This document shows, piece by piece, positions 1 through 10,319 of a stretch of DNA of 45,139 nucleotides (position 1 is its first letter; the number at the start of each line of letters is the position of its first letter). Location of the stretch: assembly GCA_003427395.1 (NCBI GenBank), contig BFEA01000140.1:1711122-1756260 (forward strand). Reading direction: 5' to 3'. The translations under genes were made by a program, and so were the position numbers. The DNA is from Chara braunii. Taxonomy: Eukaryota; Streptophyta; Charophyceae; Charales; Characeae. The notes below the pieces were generated by a model. It worked only from the letters and a program-made list of their open reading frames with translations. It searched no databases and was not told the origin of the DNA.

Positions 1-230
1 TTCGAAACAGACCCCCCAATTAGATTCTCCTTTCCCTTTACAACCGTCTTGTCTGCCCCGTCCCCAAGACCGCCCCACACATCATGGCAATTATCAAAGT
101 GGACGCACGTAAGAAGAGAAAAGGAGGAAAACCGGTGATCTTGTACTATGGGGCAGTTAGGCACCACACAGGCCGCAGACCCCCCCCCCCAAAGAGTGAT
201 CCAAAAGAGGAAGGAACTGAGGCCCAGACC

Positions 231-880
231 TCCACAGAGGAACTGAGGCCCAGACACCTCGAGCATATATTTGTACAATGTCATGTAGCGGTTCTTACCT
301 GGAGGTGGTGGGATAGAATATGGCAGCAGATAGTCCCTGTTCATCCATGGCCCTGGGATTGGCGCGCTATACTATTGGGTCATTATCCACCCTGCCAAAA
401 CGACACCTTTGTACGAAATATGTTCCACATGGCCCGACGAACGATTTTGTGGATCCTATGGTGGCAGCGATGTGTGCTGGTTCTAGATCACGCTCGGGTA
501 GAGGGGGAGGAAAGGTTGGAGCAACTCAAAGTGCACTTCCAGCTGGAACTCTCACACAGATGGAAATTATTCAAGCAAACATTAGACAACCTCCACAGAG
601 CCTCAGACATCCGACAACGACTTTTACAGTTTTCTAGGGAATGGCTGGGCGGGGACCGGGACGACTTGGTAGCAGGAATAAGTTGGTCAGGGGCTTGGGT
701 GGGTGATGGGGAGGGTGAGGACGACCCCCGTGAGCAAGTACCGAGAGACTATCAATTAAAATTTAAAGACTGGTTTTCTGTAGACCCCAGCATCCCCATG
801 CGTCCAACAAAAGACTTTCCAGATTCGTTCCCTCCCCACTCACAGGCTGTGGAAATATGTCTGTAGCCAATCAATAAGCG
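231..880 (+). pseudogene. 3' end of a LINE: zinc-domain tail plus C-terminal domain
   Basis: The reading frame ending at 866 starts in the last part of a reverse-transcriptase zinc-binding (zf-RVT-like) domain: LEHIFVQC followed by WRWWDRIW at about 256-320. It then runs through a C-terminal region shared with the other LINE copies here: WPWDWRA, a helical ARRTILWILWWQRC stretch, WLGG, and the ending DPSIPMRP...FPDSFPPHS. Endonuclease and RT are absent, so this is the end of a 5'-truncated copy or one cut by the window edge. Codons before about 231 do not match the other copies. Bases 213-262 contain a direct duplication of an approximately 26-base unit (GAGGAACTGAGGCCCAGAC twice). The LINE assignment is by similarity to the other copies in the window; function is lost. 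Confidence 0.75.
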
Positions 881-952
881 CTTCCCACTCCCTTTTACCC
901 TCCCGTTCCCCTTTCAATAACACCCCCGACCAGGCTGTCACCCCACCCTACT

Positions 953-1045
953 TAGCTCTGGTCATTTGGCAAAAGCGTTGTCCTTGTCTGTCTAGGCTCT
1001 GGTCATTCTGTAAATGCATTGTCCTTGTCTGTCCAGGCTATGGTC
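953..1045. repeat. Tandem repeat, about 40-bp unit
   Basis: Two adjacent copies, 953-992 and 993-1032, of a unit built on CTCTGGTCATT and GTTGTCCTTGTCTGTC, with a partial third copy at 1033-1045. No coding content was seen in 880-1245. Confidence 0.7.
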
Positions 1046-1244
1046 CGCTACACTGCAACAATGACTCCCTACAACAGTTTTCCTGGGAGGGGTCGGGCGA
1101 GGAAAGAGAGGGATGGGTCCTCTTGGTAGGACGGGCAAGGGAACGGAAAGAAACACTGGTGCTTCCCTGTGGTTCCTCCAGGACCCCTGTCCTGACTCTG
1201 GGAAGCAGAAGGAGATTGGGGACTACCTGGAGTTCGGAGGTACT

Positions 1245-1356
1245 AGTCCTTCAGCAGTAGTAAATCGACCTGGTACAGGGCGAAGTGGACCATCAGGCAT
1301 TCAGGGGAAACCAGTCCTTTAGCAGCAGAAATTCGGCGCCTGGTACAGGGCGAAGA
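1245..1356. repeat. Direct duplication (period about 68), also related to 7002-7060
   Basis: Two similar segments, 1245-1287 and 1313-1356, share AGTCCTT(C/T)AGCAG and CTGGTACAGGGCGAAG. The second, together with the downstream 1356-1560, is related to 7002-7165: both contain GGCGCC, then CCCTGGA(G/A)CCCAGGGTAATCAATG, and both lead into a hairpin short element. The two loci therefore carry related copies of a longer repeat whose 3' part is the hairpin element. Confidence 0.6.
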
Positions 1357-1557
1357 GGTTTTCTCCCTGCAGCTCATTATCCTGTGCAGAAAGATCTTCT
1401 GAGGATAGCGTTCATCTCAGTCAATTTCCACTACAACCTGCTCAGTGGCATGTCTCTTTTTGATTTTTTTCAATACCCTGCTCTTTTAATCCCCTGGAGC
1501 CCAGGGTAATCAATGCTGGCATGTACCTTCTAAATTGTTTTTGTTCACATCTGTATA

Positions 1558-1701
1558 TGGGACGCTGGACCCGTTTTCCAACAGGTGACGCTCCCCACCA
1601 ATAGATGGAGCCTCTCCCCAAGTGGTAGTGGTGTCTGCTCTTATCAGCGCCACTACCACCAGCGGGGGTGTTTTTTTAAAAAAAAAGAAAAAGAAAAAAA
1701 A
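1558..1701 (+). mobile_element. Full-length three-hairpin A-tailed short element (copy 1)
   Basis: The head TGGGACGCTGGACCCG starts at 1558. Hairpin 1 pairs GCTGGA with TCCA(A)C, where most other copies have TCCAGC. Hairpin 2 is GCTCC...GGAGC, enclosing CCACCAATAGAT. Hairpin 3 has perfect GTGGTAGTGG and CCACTACCAC arms. The copy ends in GGGGGTGTTTTTTT and an A-rich tail to 1701. With the copy at 9258-9397 this is one of the most complete members in the window. The A tail and multiple copies suggest retroposition driven by a LINE. No protein-coding capacity. Confidence 0.7.
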
Positions 1702-1702
1702 G

Positions 1703-2092
1703 TTGGAAGTGATATATTGGGAAGCAGACATAGAGGAAGGTAGGTGGGTGTCCATATTGGGTATGTTAGAATTAGAGGTGGTGCACATCATGTGCATATA
1801 CGCACCCAACTCAATACAGGAACGCAGGACCTTCTTGAAAAAGATTACAACTAAAACACATCCCGACATCCCTTTGATCCTGGCAGGTGATTTCAACGCA
1901 GCCCTGAACAGATGGCTTGACCGCTGGAGGGTTCCCCCGTCCACAGCTGGAAACGTGGAGGATGAAATGATGCTTAGAAATGTATGCAACACTCTCTCTC
2001 TTTTTGATTCCTTCAGACGGTTATATCCTACGGAACGTGTCTTCTCTTGTAGAAGGAATAATGACCCAACTAGGCTATCCAAATCCTGAATC
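1703..2092 (+). pseudogene. LINE B endonuclease (APE/EEP-type) fragment
   Basis: The translation contains IYAPNS followed by LILAGDFNAAL, the central motifs of apurinic-like (exonuclease-endonuclease-phosphatase) LINE endonucleases that nick target DNA to prime reverse transcription. It begins directly after the A tail of the hairpin element at 1701, so the start of the domain is missing. A stop follows TRLSKS where related LINEs read S-R-[IL]-D-L-I, and the next bases (IDLIL) resume the domain. It is the first part of the degenerate LINE continuing to 5917. The family is clear from the motifs; the copy cannot be functional. Confidence 0.8.
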
Positions 2093-4400
2093 GACTTGAT
2101 TCTTCCGACAGACACATTGGAAGAGGCTTTATCGATGGTAGTAATCCTTCCACTAAGCCCCTTCCCAGGCCTCGACCACAAGATGTGCATGATTGCACTG
2201 ACCTTCCGCAAGAAACCCGATCGTGGGCCTGACTACTATAAACTGAATATGTCCCTGCTACATCTAAAATCCTTCCAACAATACCTAAGGCACGCCTGGG
2301 AATACTGGAGAGATCGACGACCAAAACTGAAATCTTACATCATATGGTTCAATAACGGTTTAATCTTTCTCGCCAAAAAAAACAACAATTTCGCCAAACA
2401 TTTGGCAGCACATAGACACCAACAAGAAATTGAAACCATAACCCAACTCTTGGAACTCGAACAGCAAGAACTCCCGTATGAATAGGATCCCCTAGATTAG
2501 GAGGGGAAAAACCGTACACAATTTTTAAAAGAACAACTGTTGAAACAAGCCCAATACCGCTGACAAGGTGTGAGAATTCGAGCCAAATTCTAGGATGCAC
2601 ATTTTTTTAGCATTGCACAAGTGAAAACGAAGCGGGCAACCATCGAAGCCCTATATGACCCAGAAGAGGAAGAGGAGTCGCCCGCCCTGACAACGACAAG
2701 GTGCACTAAAATAGCTCGGGATTTCTATAAAGACCTATTTGCGACACACATCCAGATCACAGAAGAGGAGACTCGTCACCAAATGACAGAGGATTTTTTG
2801 GCACCTATGGACAGGTCCCTCTCCCAGGCCCAACGAGAGGGTCTTGAAGCCCCCCTCACTAAACAAGAGATATGGACGGCCCTCATGCAAATGGAGGAGG
2901 ACAAGACACCCGGAGTATACGACTTTCCCAAAGAATTTTGGGAAACAATGTGGGACACCTTGAGTTAAGAACTAATGAATTTCTAGTCTTCTGTGTGGGA
3001 CTCAGGGGACATGCGTGAGATAGTAGGAAAGGGAGTGCTCTCCTTACTTTACAAAAAGGGCGACAAAATGAACATACGTAACTATAGGCCGATCACCTTA
3101 CTCACGGTGAATACAAAATGCTGGCTAAAGCATTGGCCAACAAAATGATCACAGTCATAGAGGACATCATACATCCCTCACAGGCAGGATTCATGCAAAA
3201 CAGGAACATCCAGGAAAATGTATTATTGGTATATGAGGTCCTGCAACTAACCAGACAATCACACCAAAACGCCGCACTGGTATTCATAGACTTTGAGAAG
3301 GCATATAACCATGTGGATTGTTTTTTTTATGGACAGATGCCTTCAGAAAATGAACTTCGGGCCAGTGTTCAAGCGATGGGTACGCATCCTTCACCAAAAT
3401 GCCACAACAAGCGTCTAGATTAATGACTCACCGCCCCCCCCCCTGTAAAATTAGAACGATCGGTGTGTCATGGGGACCCGATAGCCCCCTTCCTTTTTTC
3501 TAATTATTATGAAAGCCTTGTCGGCAATCCTCCGGACTAACAAGGATTTATACAAAATTAAAATATCCTATATTCCAGGAGAAGCGATCCCGGTATGCTC
3601 CCTGTTCGCTGACGCCCTCTCAATTATGGTGGACGCTATGACTGAGAATATAGAGGAGATTCAACGCTTGATGAAACGGTTCTCTCAGGTCTCCGACATG
3701 ACAGTAAATTGGGGGAACAAGACACAGGGATGGTGGATCCACTCTCAAGGCGGGCAACCCTCAGAAACGCCACACATTTCATGGCTCCCTCTGGAGCCCC
3801 CCCTCAGAATCTTAGGAGTAGCGATGACGACCTCAGGATGTCCGCCAACAAATTATGAATGGATCACCGCCCCGACCCTAACCAAAACGACGAACTGAGG
3901 AAATAAATTCACCTCCCTTCTAGGCAGAGCACTGATAATTAACAACATCGTTTTTGCATCACTATGGTACAAGTCGCTTGTCTGGCCTCTAAGCAAACAG
4001 GTGACACGAGCACTAAAAGCTAAGGTGGCATCATTTTTATGGCGAGGAGACGGTGACCTGCAAAACGTCATCAGCAAGGTGGCCTGGGACTCGATCATAC
4101 AACCGAAGAGTATAGGTGGCCTAGGAATAATGGATCCGACAGCACAAACTCAAGCCTTACGACTGCAATGGATCAGAAAACTGATCTTCGCCATGGATTG
4201 CCCCTGGCAACCTCTGACCTTAGAGCACTTGGTATGCCTAGCCCCCCCCGCCCCTCCCGGAGTGCACCCTCTGACGTGGTTGGAGGATCGCTATTCGACG
4301 ATCCCGAGAAAATGGCCGAGTAGGGGAGGGAGGCCGATTGTGGCCATGGACCAATTCTGGCCCTCATTGTTGAGAAGTTAGCGACGACTCCCCCCCCCCG
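2093..4400 (+). pseudogene. LINE B reverse transcriptase, degenerate
   Basis: This continues the endonuclease above. The linker region is at 2096-2968, with the RT start motif MEEDKTPGVYDFPKEFW. The fingers YRPITLL are at about 3085, then AGFMQNRNIQENVLLV and the motif A region FIDFEKAYNHVD at 3279-3318. The catalytic box reads LFADALSIMVD at about 3604, so the second Asp of FADD is Ala. Downstream WGNKTQGWW, INNIVFASLWYKS and GGLGIMDP match the other copies. Frame changes occur near 3105, 3320-3500 and 3900, with further stops. The active-site change and frameshifts show a dead copy. Confidence 0.85.
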
Positions 4401-5917
4401 GCAGACGACATCCAGACCAGTGGGAGGAGGTCTTTCGTCAACCCCTTTTTGGAAACCGCTGGCTCACAAACAGGCAAGGCCAAGTGATGAACAACTCAGC
4501 ATATCCGTGGAAAGGATGGGTGAAACACGGGGTAATCAGAATAGGTGACATATGACACAAAGAGCGAAAGAACTGAAAGACGGTGAAAGAATTACGTCCC
4601 ACGCTACACAACATTGTCACCACGTCGCACAAAATCTGAAAAAACTCGTAGAAAGGATACCACTCTCGTGGTACAGAACGTTGAGAAAAGGCCCTGTGCT
4701 GAAAAAAGGCGACTCGGTCGGGCTTCGAGGAGACCCCGGGCTCCTAGGGAGAATACACTTGATAAAAGCCCAGTATGTCATAGTAGAGAGATACATACTC
4801 AGTCGATCAGGAGTCTTGCAGAGCAATCGAGACCCCTTTATCTAGATGGACAAGACAAAAGGCTTTCAGGTACGAGTCCAGGGCGAGGGGGAGGAAGCCC
4901 GAGCCTTTCGGCCGTCCACAGGAATACAAGAGTTGCCTTTAGACCCAAAAGAGTGGGAGTGGAAACCCGAGGGGCGAAGGGCAGGCCCATGTAAGAAGAT
5001 TAACCTCCACAAATTAATTGTCAAATCCACGTATAAAATGCTTAGACCCAAGAGACCGCTGACATACGTGATAAACGATAGATGGGCAAAACACCTTAAT
5101 GTAGACCGCTCTCTTCTCACACCAATTCCTTGGTTCCACAAAAGGAAGGCAAAACCAGCAAAAAACACCTCATTACAGTGGCAGATTGCCCACCGCTGCC
5201 TCCCTACTATGAACTGGTTAATTGACCATACAAACCTGGAACAGAAAGGACAGGCCTTTCCCTGGTGCCCGAGATGTATACAAGTCTTTCCAACAAGCAA
5301 AAAGCAGAAACCATCGAACATGTGTTCATGCAATGCCCTGTTGCGAAACTGACGTGGCGCTGGTGGGATAGGATATAAAGAAAAATGGTCCCTGACCTGC
5401 CATGGCCATGGTCATGGAGGGCCATTCGCACAGGCTACTGGCCACAAGCTCAGGAGGCGTCTGATTTTGTAGAGAACATGTTGAAATTGGGACGAAGAGC
5501 AATCCTATGGGGACTCTGGTGGCGACGGTGCCTCCTAGCCATTGAAAAGGTGAGGGCAGAAAGGCCAGAAATAACTGAACAAATTCAACAACAAATGAAT
5601 ATGAAAATAATGAGAAGATGGCAGGTCCTGAAACCCCAACTGGACCTCTTTCAGACAACTATAGACATCAAGCAAGCACTCTCCTCTTTCTGTAAAACCT
5701 GGTTAGGAGGGGAAAGGGGAGGATGGATAGCGAAAGTGGAATGGGGGGGGGATAAGGAAGAAGGGCAACCACGGTAGATGGAAGAATATAGGGACTATCG
5801 TCTGATCTTAAACAACTGGACAACTATAGAACCCACTTTCCCAATGCGCCCCCCATCCGACTTTCCGGACCCCTTCCCTCCGCACCCGCTCGCCATGGTT
5901 GAGGCAAGGACAGTCTG
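4401..5917 (+). pseudogene. LINE B zinc domain and C-terminal domain, degenerate
   Basis: Segment 4846-5352 encodes LPLDPKEWEW, then VKSTYKMLRP and SLQWQIAHRCLPTMNWLID, then a Cys motif CPRC. This is the same order as the complete copy on the minus strand at 14468-17490. The final Cys/His part is frameshifted near 5290-5345. Segment 5385-5777 carries the C-terminal domain (WPWSWRAIR, RRAILWGLWWRRC, WLGG). The ending PPSDFPDPFPPHPLAM is in another frame up to 5917. A long CT-rich tract follows (5925-6030). Confidence 0.8.
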
Positions 5918-5919
5918 AA

Positions 5920-6035
5920 CCCTTTTCCTTTTTTCTCTTTCTTCTTTCTTTCTTTTTTCTTTTCCTTTCTGTTTTTTTTTTTCTTCTTCTTCCTTTTTTT
6001 TCCCTCCTTTTCTTTCTCTTCTTCTTTTTCTTTTG
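5920..6035. repeat. Polypyrimidine tract
   Basis: About 115 bases of almost pure C/T on the plus strand, following directly after the LINE 3' end. No other feature seen. Confidence 0.8.
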
Positions 6036-6040
6036 AAATA

Positions 6041-6792
6041 ACTACGGCGCAGTCAGGGTTACAGTTTGTAATTGCATCTCAAACTTCGTTTTAGCAGTTT
6101 AGTCAGGCCCCGAGTTTCAAATGCAGTTGAAACTCGGGGTGGCGTTTTCTAGCAGTTCAGTCAGGCATATGGCCGGTTTTTTTTTTTTTTTTTTTTTTTT
6201 TTTGCCGCATCCGCCCACGCCGGGCTGCGGCTGGAAAAAAAAAAAAAAAAACAGCCCCATGGGTGGGGCATGGCCGAGATGTCTCGGCCACACCCCAGAT
6301 GGGCCACGGCCGAGATGTCTCGGCCACAGCCACCTTTCACAGGCAAACGCGGATGGAGCCAAAAAAAAAGGAAAAGAAAAAAGAAGAAAAAAAAAAGAAA
6401 AGAAACGAGGAGCTTTGAATCCACGTACGTGGGGAGCTCAAGTTACACCAGTCCTTTGAGGAATATATCTGGCCAGTATGTGAGGACCGTGAATCATATC
6501 TTTTTTTTTGTTTCCTTTTTGTTGTGAGGTCGTTGTAGCGCCCTGCCAGCCAGGCAGGGCGGATTCCATGGGTTCAAGACAAGTACTGTACATCCTGTAT
6601 CGGACCACAATCACCGCATAAGGGATGCTTTTTTTCCTTTTTTTCTCATCTGCTGCTAGTGGATGGACGAGGGCCCTGACTGAACTGCTACCGAGCCAAG
6701 TTTGAAATGCATTTCAAACTTGGGCCGTGACTGAAGTGCGAAAACGCAGCTTGAAGTGCATTTACAAACTGTTTTCGTGACTGCGCCGTAGT
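6041..6792. mobile_element. Long-TIR, TA-flanked MITE-like element
   Basis: Outer ends are ACTACGGCGCAGTCA (6041) and its inverse ending at 6792. Both are flanked by TA (6039-6040, 6793-6794), which fits a TA target duplication. The arms (6041 to about 6165; about 6662 to 6792) are approximately 125-130 bp inverted copies. Each arm itself contains short palindromes, including a perfect 13-bp stem at 6108-6120/6127-6139. The interior holds a poly-T run, an A run, two copies of an 18-bp near-palindrome and A-rich sequence; no transposase. By TA flanks and TIR layout it could be a non-autonomous Tc1/mariner-type or foldback element; superfamily uncertain. Confidence 0.65.
6272..6325. repeat. Duplicated near-palindrome
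   Basis: GGCCGAGATGTCTCGGCC occurs at 6272-6289 and again at 6308-6325. Each copy has 8-bp arms around a TG centre, inside the TA-flanked element. Confidence 0.8.
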
Positions 6793-7001
6793 TACCCCTT
6801 TTCTTTTTCTTTTCTTTTCTCTTTCCTTGGACGTCCTGCTTCAGCGACGGCCATTTTTTCCCATGTTCCTCGCACCCTGAGCCCTCTCGGCCTCTGGTGC
6901 CCCTTCGGAGCCGGGGCATCACTCCAGTGGCACATACGAGGATACCCTCAGCACAGTTACTACACTGGTCTCCAAAGTATTCATTAGAAGGGAGAAGGAG
7001 G

Positions 7002-7253
7002 AACTAGTGTGCAGCAGCAGGGATTTGGCGCCGGGTTCAAGGCGGAAGAGGTTCCCCCTCCCCCAAATAGCCTGCTCAGTCAATCCCCTGGAACCCAGGG
7101 TAATCAATGTTGGCAGGAAACTCACACAACCCTCTTTTGATACATTCTAAACTCATTTTGTATATGGGACGCTGGACCCGTTTTCCAGCAGGTGCTGCTC
7201 CCCACCAATAGATGGAGCCTCTCCCCAGGAAAAAAAAACAAAACAAAAAAAAA
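7002..7253 (+). mobile_element. Hairpin short element (copy 2) with related upstream segment
   Basis: The hairpin element runs from TGGGACGCTGGACCCG at 7165, through hairpin 1 (GCTGGA/TCCAGC) and hairpin 2 (GCTCC/GGAGC), to an A-rich tail ending at 7253. Hairpin 3 is absent. The preceding 7002-7164 is related to 1328-1557 (GGCGCC, CCCTGGAACCCAGGGTAATCAATG). Confidence 0.7.
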
Positions 7254-7493
7254 GTCAGTTTTGGTGAGCTTTGTTATGATCTGTTGGAAATCCCTTAGAT
7301 ACTTGAGTGTTCGGAGAATTGCGGTGGATTTCAGGAGGTGTTTGGCGATCGTAAAAAAGGATTCGTATTTTTCTCATCATCTATCCCGATTTCCGTAGCT
7401 TGTTCATGATCTTGGAGGATACTCTCAAGCCGAAACCGAATAATGGCCCGGGTGCCTCAATTTATTCATAAATTGTTTTTACATGTCTTCATA

Positions 7494-7573
7494 TGGGATG
7501 CTGGGCCCGATCCCCAGCATGTGCTGCTTCCCACGAATACATTGAGCATGTCTTCCAAAAAAAAAAAAAAAAA
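7494..7573 (+). mobile_element. Hairpin short element (copy 3)
   Basis: TGGGATGCTGGGCCCGATCC opens the copy. Hairpin 1 is GCTGGG/CCCAGC with compensating changes in both arms. Hairpin 2 is degenerate (CCCACGAATACATTGAGC). A pure A tail ends at 7573. Confidence 0.65.
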
Positions 7574-7599
7574 GGGGTGGGAATGGGTCTGAGAGAACG

Positions 7600-7706
7600 T
7601 AATGGGTGGCTGCCTAGGCTACCAGCCGGGCCGCCCGGGTCCCGGGTGGCCAGCCCGTGCAAGGACCAGGGAAGGTCCCAGCCAAAAAAAAAAAAAAAAA
7701 AAAAAA
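7600..7706 (+). mobile_element. Second A-tailed short repeat family (CTAGGCTACCAG), plus copy
   Basis: GGCTGCCTAGGCTACCAG, then a GC-rich stretch (GGGCCGCCCGGGTCCCGGG), then a run of A ending at 7706. A diverged copy with a T run on its left lies in inverse orientation at 7844-7905. No coding content. Confidence 0.5.
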
Positions 7707-7843
7707 ACTCCAAGAAATCCGAAAAAAACCTATGTTGTGCAGAAAAATAAACTGAACAACTTTTGCCTCGGGGTGACATCGAAATTCTTCACCAAATGTA
7801 GAATAAAAATTAAACTTTAAAATTATTATTATTATTATTATTT

Positions 7844-7905
7844 TTTTTTTTTGGCCCGGCCGGGCAAGTGACCCCGGGCCACTCTGGTAGCCTAGGTGGC
7901 TGCAT
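7844..7905 (-). mobile_element. Second A-tailed short repeat family, minus copy
   Basis: Read on the minus strand it is GCAGCCACCTAGGCTACCAG, a GC-rich stretch with GGCCCGGGG and GGCCGGGCC, then poly(A) that merges into (TAA)n at 7820-7843. It mirrors the copy at 7600-7706. Confidence 0.5.
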
Positions 7906-7984
7906 AATTCGGAAGGTAGGCCAACGATCAAAGTCAGTCCAGTCAGCAAATAGAAGGAATCTTAGATTCCTTTTTTGGTCGTAC

Positions 7985-8013
7985 ATGATACTGGACCCGG
8001 TTTCCAGCAGGTC
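7985..8013 (+). mobile_element. Hairpin short element, 5' hairpin only
   Basis: Contains CTGGACCCGGTTTCCAGCAGGT, matching hairpin 1 of the family; the downstream sequence does not match. The surrounding 7906-8500 shows no gene. A TTAAACCACCAGTAC motif lies at 8363. Confidence 0.45.
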
Positions 8014-8689
8014 AAAGCCCAGGTTGCTATAGAGGCCAGGTTCCAGACACACACAGCAATTGCAGTTATAGCCAACCATTGGTTTGTTCTGATGATTTTT
8101 TTGGCCATTGTGAGATTGCCTCCCAACCCCCATCCTCTCCTCAATTCTCTGAGTGCACCCCTATTCCCACTATCCTACCTCAGTGTTAATCATGCAGGAC
8201 CATCACCCCACCATCTGAGAGGGGTGACAGGCACCAGGGCTAGGCAACTGGACTCCGTTGAGTCCGTTCCCAATAGACCGGTGGACACTGACCGTATGGG
8301 AGTTGGTTACCCATCTATTGATATTGATTGGGGAACAGGTGACTAAGCAACAACTTACAACGTTAAACCACCAGTACACCCGCACCTAAAATCCCGAACC
8401 TACCCGCCCACTGCGCGCCACTATTTTCCGAGCCTTCTGCGTGAGGGTACCTGCAGTGGGAATTTCGGAAGTGGCACTGGTGCCACCTGTCTGCCTTAAC
8501 CGAAGAAAAGAAAAGAAAAGAAAAGAAAGGAACAAAGTTGCCAGAGAGCAATGATGTGGTGAAAGAACCTCATGGAGGCCATAAGCAAATGATCACTTTC
8601 CTGAATGCATCTGACCACTATTACGGGGAGAGGGAAACATTGCACTTTCTCCTTTTTTTCTGGTTTTGTTTTTTTCTTCCTGGCCCTGC

Positions 8690-9060
8690 CAGCAAGGCAG
8701 CGCATATTCCTCTTGCTCAAAACCCCCTGGCTGAGGGCATACTCACACTAGCCATGTTGAAATGCATCCAACCACTTTCACAGCCGAAGCGTTGTTGGCT
8801 TTTTTTTTTGGTTCGTTTTTTTAGAGTCCGACAGTCCTGCTCCCCGTGTTCTACGTTGTGTTGAAGTGCCCTCACTGAGGGCAAACTGGCACGAGTACTC
8901 CAAAAAGTGTATCCAACTGCAATCACGGCCAAAGGCTTTTGTTTTTGTTTATCTTTTTTTGAGAGTCGGACAGTCCTGCTCCCCGTGTTCTACGCTCTGC
9001 TGAAGTGCCCTCACTGAGGGCAAACTCGCACGAGTACTCCAAAAAGTGTATCCAACTGGG
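8690..9060 (+). repeat. Tandem repeat, about 139-bp period
   Basis: ACAGTCCTGCTCCCCGTGTT starts at 8831 and again at 8970. Both copies continue through TGAAGTGCCCTCACTGAGGGC and GTACTCCAAAAAGTGTATCC. A more diverged unit (CTGAGGGCATACTCACAC...) lies at about 8690-8800. GAAAA repeats precede at 8503-8528. No coding signal. Confidence 0.75.
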
Positions 9061-9257
9061 CCCAAGAATTCGAAAACCTTCTGATGCTCCGACCCTGCCC
9101 CGAGCCCGCCTTTTACGTCTTGTGGCGACAAGTTATTTTGCTGCAAGGCTGTGGCCGTGTACTGGTGGTTTAAAGCCTATAGGTGATACCAGTGGGATAC
9201 AACTGGTTTCATGTACCTATTGGAAGTCAGATGACCCATAGCACCTGCCTAACCCGA

Positions 9258-9397
9258 AAGGGACCTAGTAATAGGAAATGCTCCCCACCAATAGACGGAG
9301 TCTCTTCCCAGGTGATAGCAGTGTCTGCACTGATAGTGGTGTCTGCACTTACCAGCACCACTAGCACTCGAGGGAGTGTTAAAAAAAAAAAAAAAAA
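9258..9397 (+). mobile_element. Hairpin short element (copy 4), long form
   Basis: Hairpin 1 is degenerate. Hairpin 2 is present (GCTCCCCACCAATAGACGGAG). A hairpin-3 region follows (AGTGGTGTC...CACCACTAG), then GAGGGAGTGTT and an A tail to 9397. It matches the long form at 1558-1701. A partial reverse copy (TCTATTCGTGGGGAGCGTC) lies at about 9508-9555. Confidence 0.6.
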
Positions 9398-9783
9398 GGC
9401 ACTAGTAATCGGAAAGGAGTCTATGCATATCCACAAAATTGAAAAAAAAGTCACCAAGCTTCAAAAAGTTATCAAACAATCAGCTACTCCTTTGTTTCTT
9501 GAAAAAGGAGTTGGATCTATTCGTGGGGAGCGTCACCTGCTGTGGACTTGAGTTCAAAAAAAAAAAAAAAAAAAAAAAAAGAGTTGGGAAGTTACAAGGA
9601 AGCTAAACAGCGACAACGTACAGTCCAAAAGAACAAGGAGAAGCAGTAAATCTACTCTTCGCACTGTTTCCAAAAGAACAGCATTAATGTCGCATCATCA
9701 ATTGACAAGTCAACAGAACAGAGTCATTTTTAAAAAAATTCTATAAAAAAAAAAAAAAAAAAAAAATCTTTTTTGGATTCGAT

Positions 9784-9840
9784 GGGGACACTGGACCCGC
9801 TTTCCAGCAGGTGATGCTCACCACCAATGGACTGGAGCCA
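9784..9840 (+). mobile_element. Hairpin short element (copy 5)
   Basis: CACTGGACCCGCTTTCCAGC forms hairpin 1; GATGCTCACCACCAATGGACTGGAGCC follows for hairpin 2. No A tail remains. A tRNA-like sequence begins about 20 bases downstream. Poly(A) tracts lie upstream at about 9556-9580 and 9745-9766. Confidence 0.65.
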
Positions 9841-9862
9841 CCGTTAGGGTAGATAGTCCAGT

Positions 9863-9935
9863 TGATGTAGCTCAGTGGTTAGAGCACCGGTCGGAAATGC
9901 GCATTGTGGTATAAGGTTGCGGGTTCAAAACTCAA
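9863..9935 (+). repeat. tRNA-derived sequence
   Basis: It contains an A-box-like TAGCTCAGTGGTTAGAGC and, 30-odd bases on, a B-box-like GGGTTCAAAAC. These are the internal RNA polymerase III promoter elements of a tRNA. The acceptor and anticodon arms do not pair well, so this is more likely the head of a tRNA-derived SINE or a tRNA relic than a functional tRNA. Confidence 0.5.
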
Positions 9936-10189
9936 TTGCAGCCTTGCGCATGGACACCGGCAGGGCGTTAGAATGACGCACGGGTGGACACACACACCCT
10001 TGGGCTGGGCCTTGGGCTGACGCACTGTAAGCTTATACAGACACTGCCTGCGCACCACCCAAGGGGTTGTCCATGGTGTTGTATGTCGGGTCTGGATACT
10101 GCGTGGGTTGCTTGTGGCTGTTGCTCGTCGTTGTTCTGTTGATCTGCCCAGTCTGGCATATCACACACAGGGGCCGTTTGCGATTGTCT

Positions 10190-10245
10190 CTCAAACGGTA
10201 GAGTCTTCAGGTCACATGTCATAGATCACGGGTTCAAGTCTGGCT
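10190..10245 (+). repeat. Degenerate tRNA-like sequence
   Basis: ACGGTAGAGTCTTCAGGTC, then GATCACGGGTTCAAGTCTGG, resembles the D-arm edge, anticodon region and B box of a tRNA. The A box is incomplete. Probably a relic or SINE fragment. Confidence 0.35.
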
Positions 10246-10319
10246 TGGGACTTTGGGGGGGTTCTTGTCCAGCTTGGCCTGTCATCTCTTTAAACGAACA
10301 CGTAGTTCCCTCTACATAG

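Noticed and set aside
84-230. N-terminal part of the 260-codon ORF as a separate gene
   Set aside because: Lysine- and proline-rich and unrelated to other copies; most likely 5' flank of the LINE fragment read in frame.
1510-2211. Minus-strand 233-codon ORF
   Set aside because: Antisense shadow of the hairpin element and LINE B endonuclease on the plus strand; contains poly-F from the A tail.
6117-6527. Several ORFs with long F or K runs (also near 7489-7949 and 10981-11232)
   Set aside because: Translations of poly-A/poly-T tracts and TIR hairpins.
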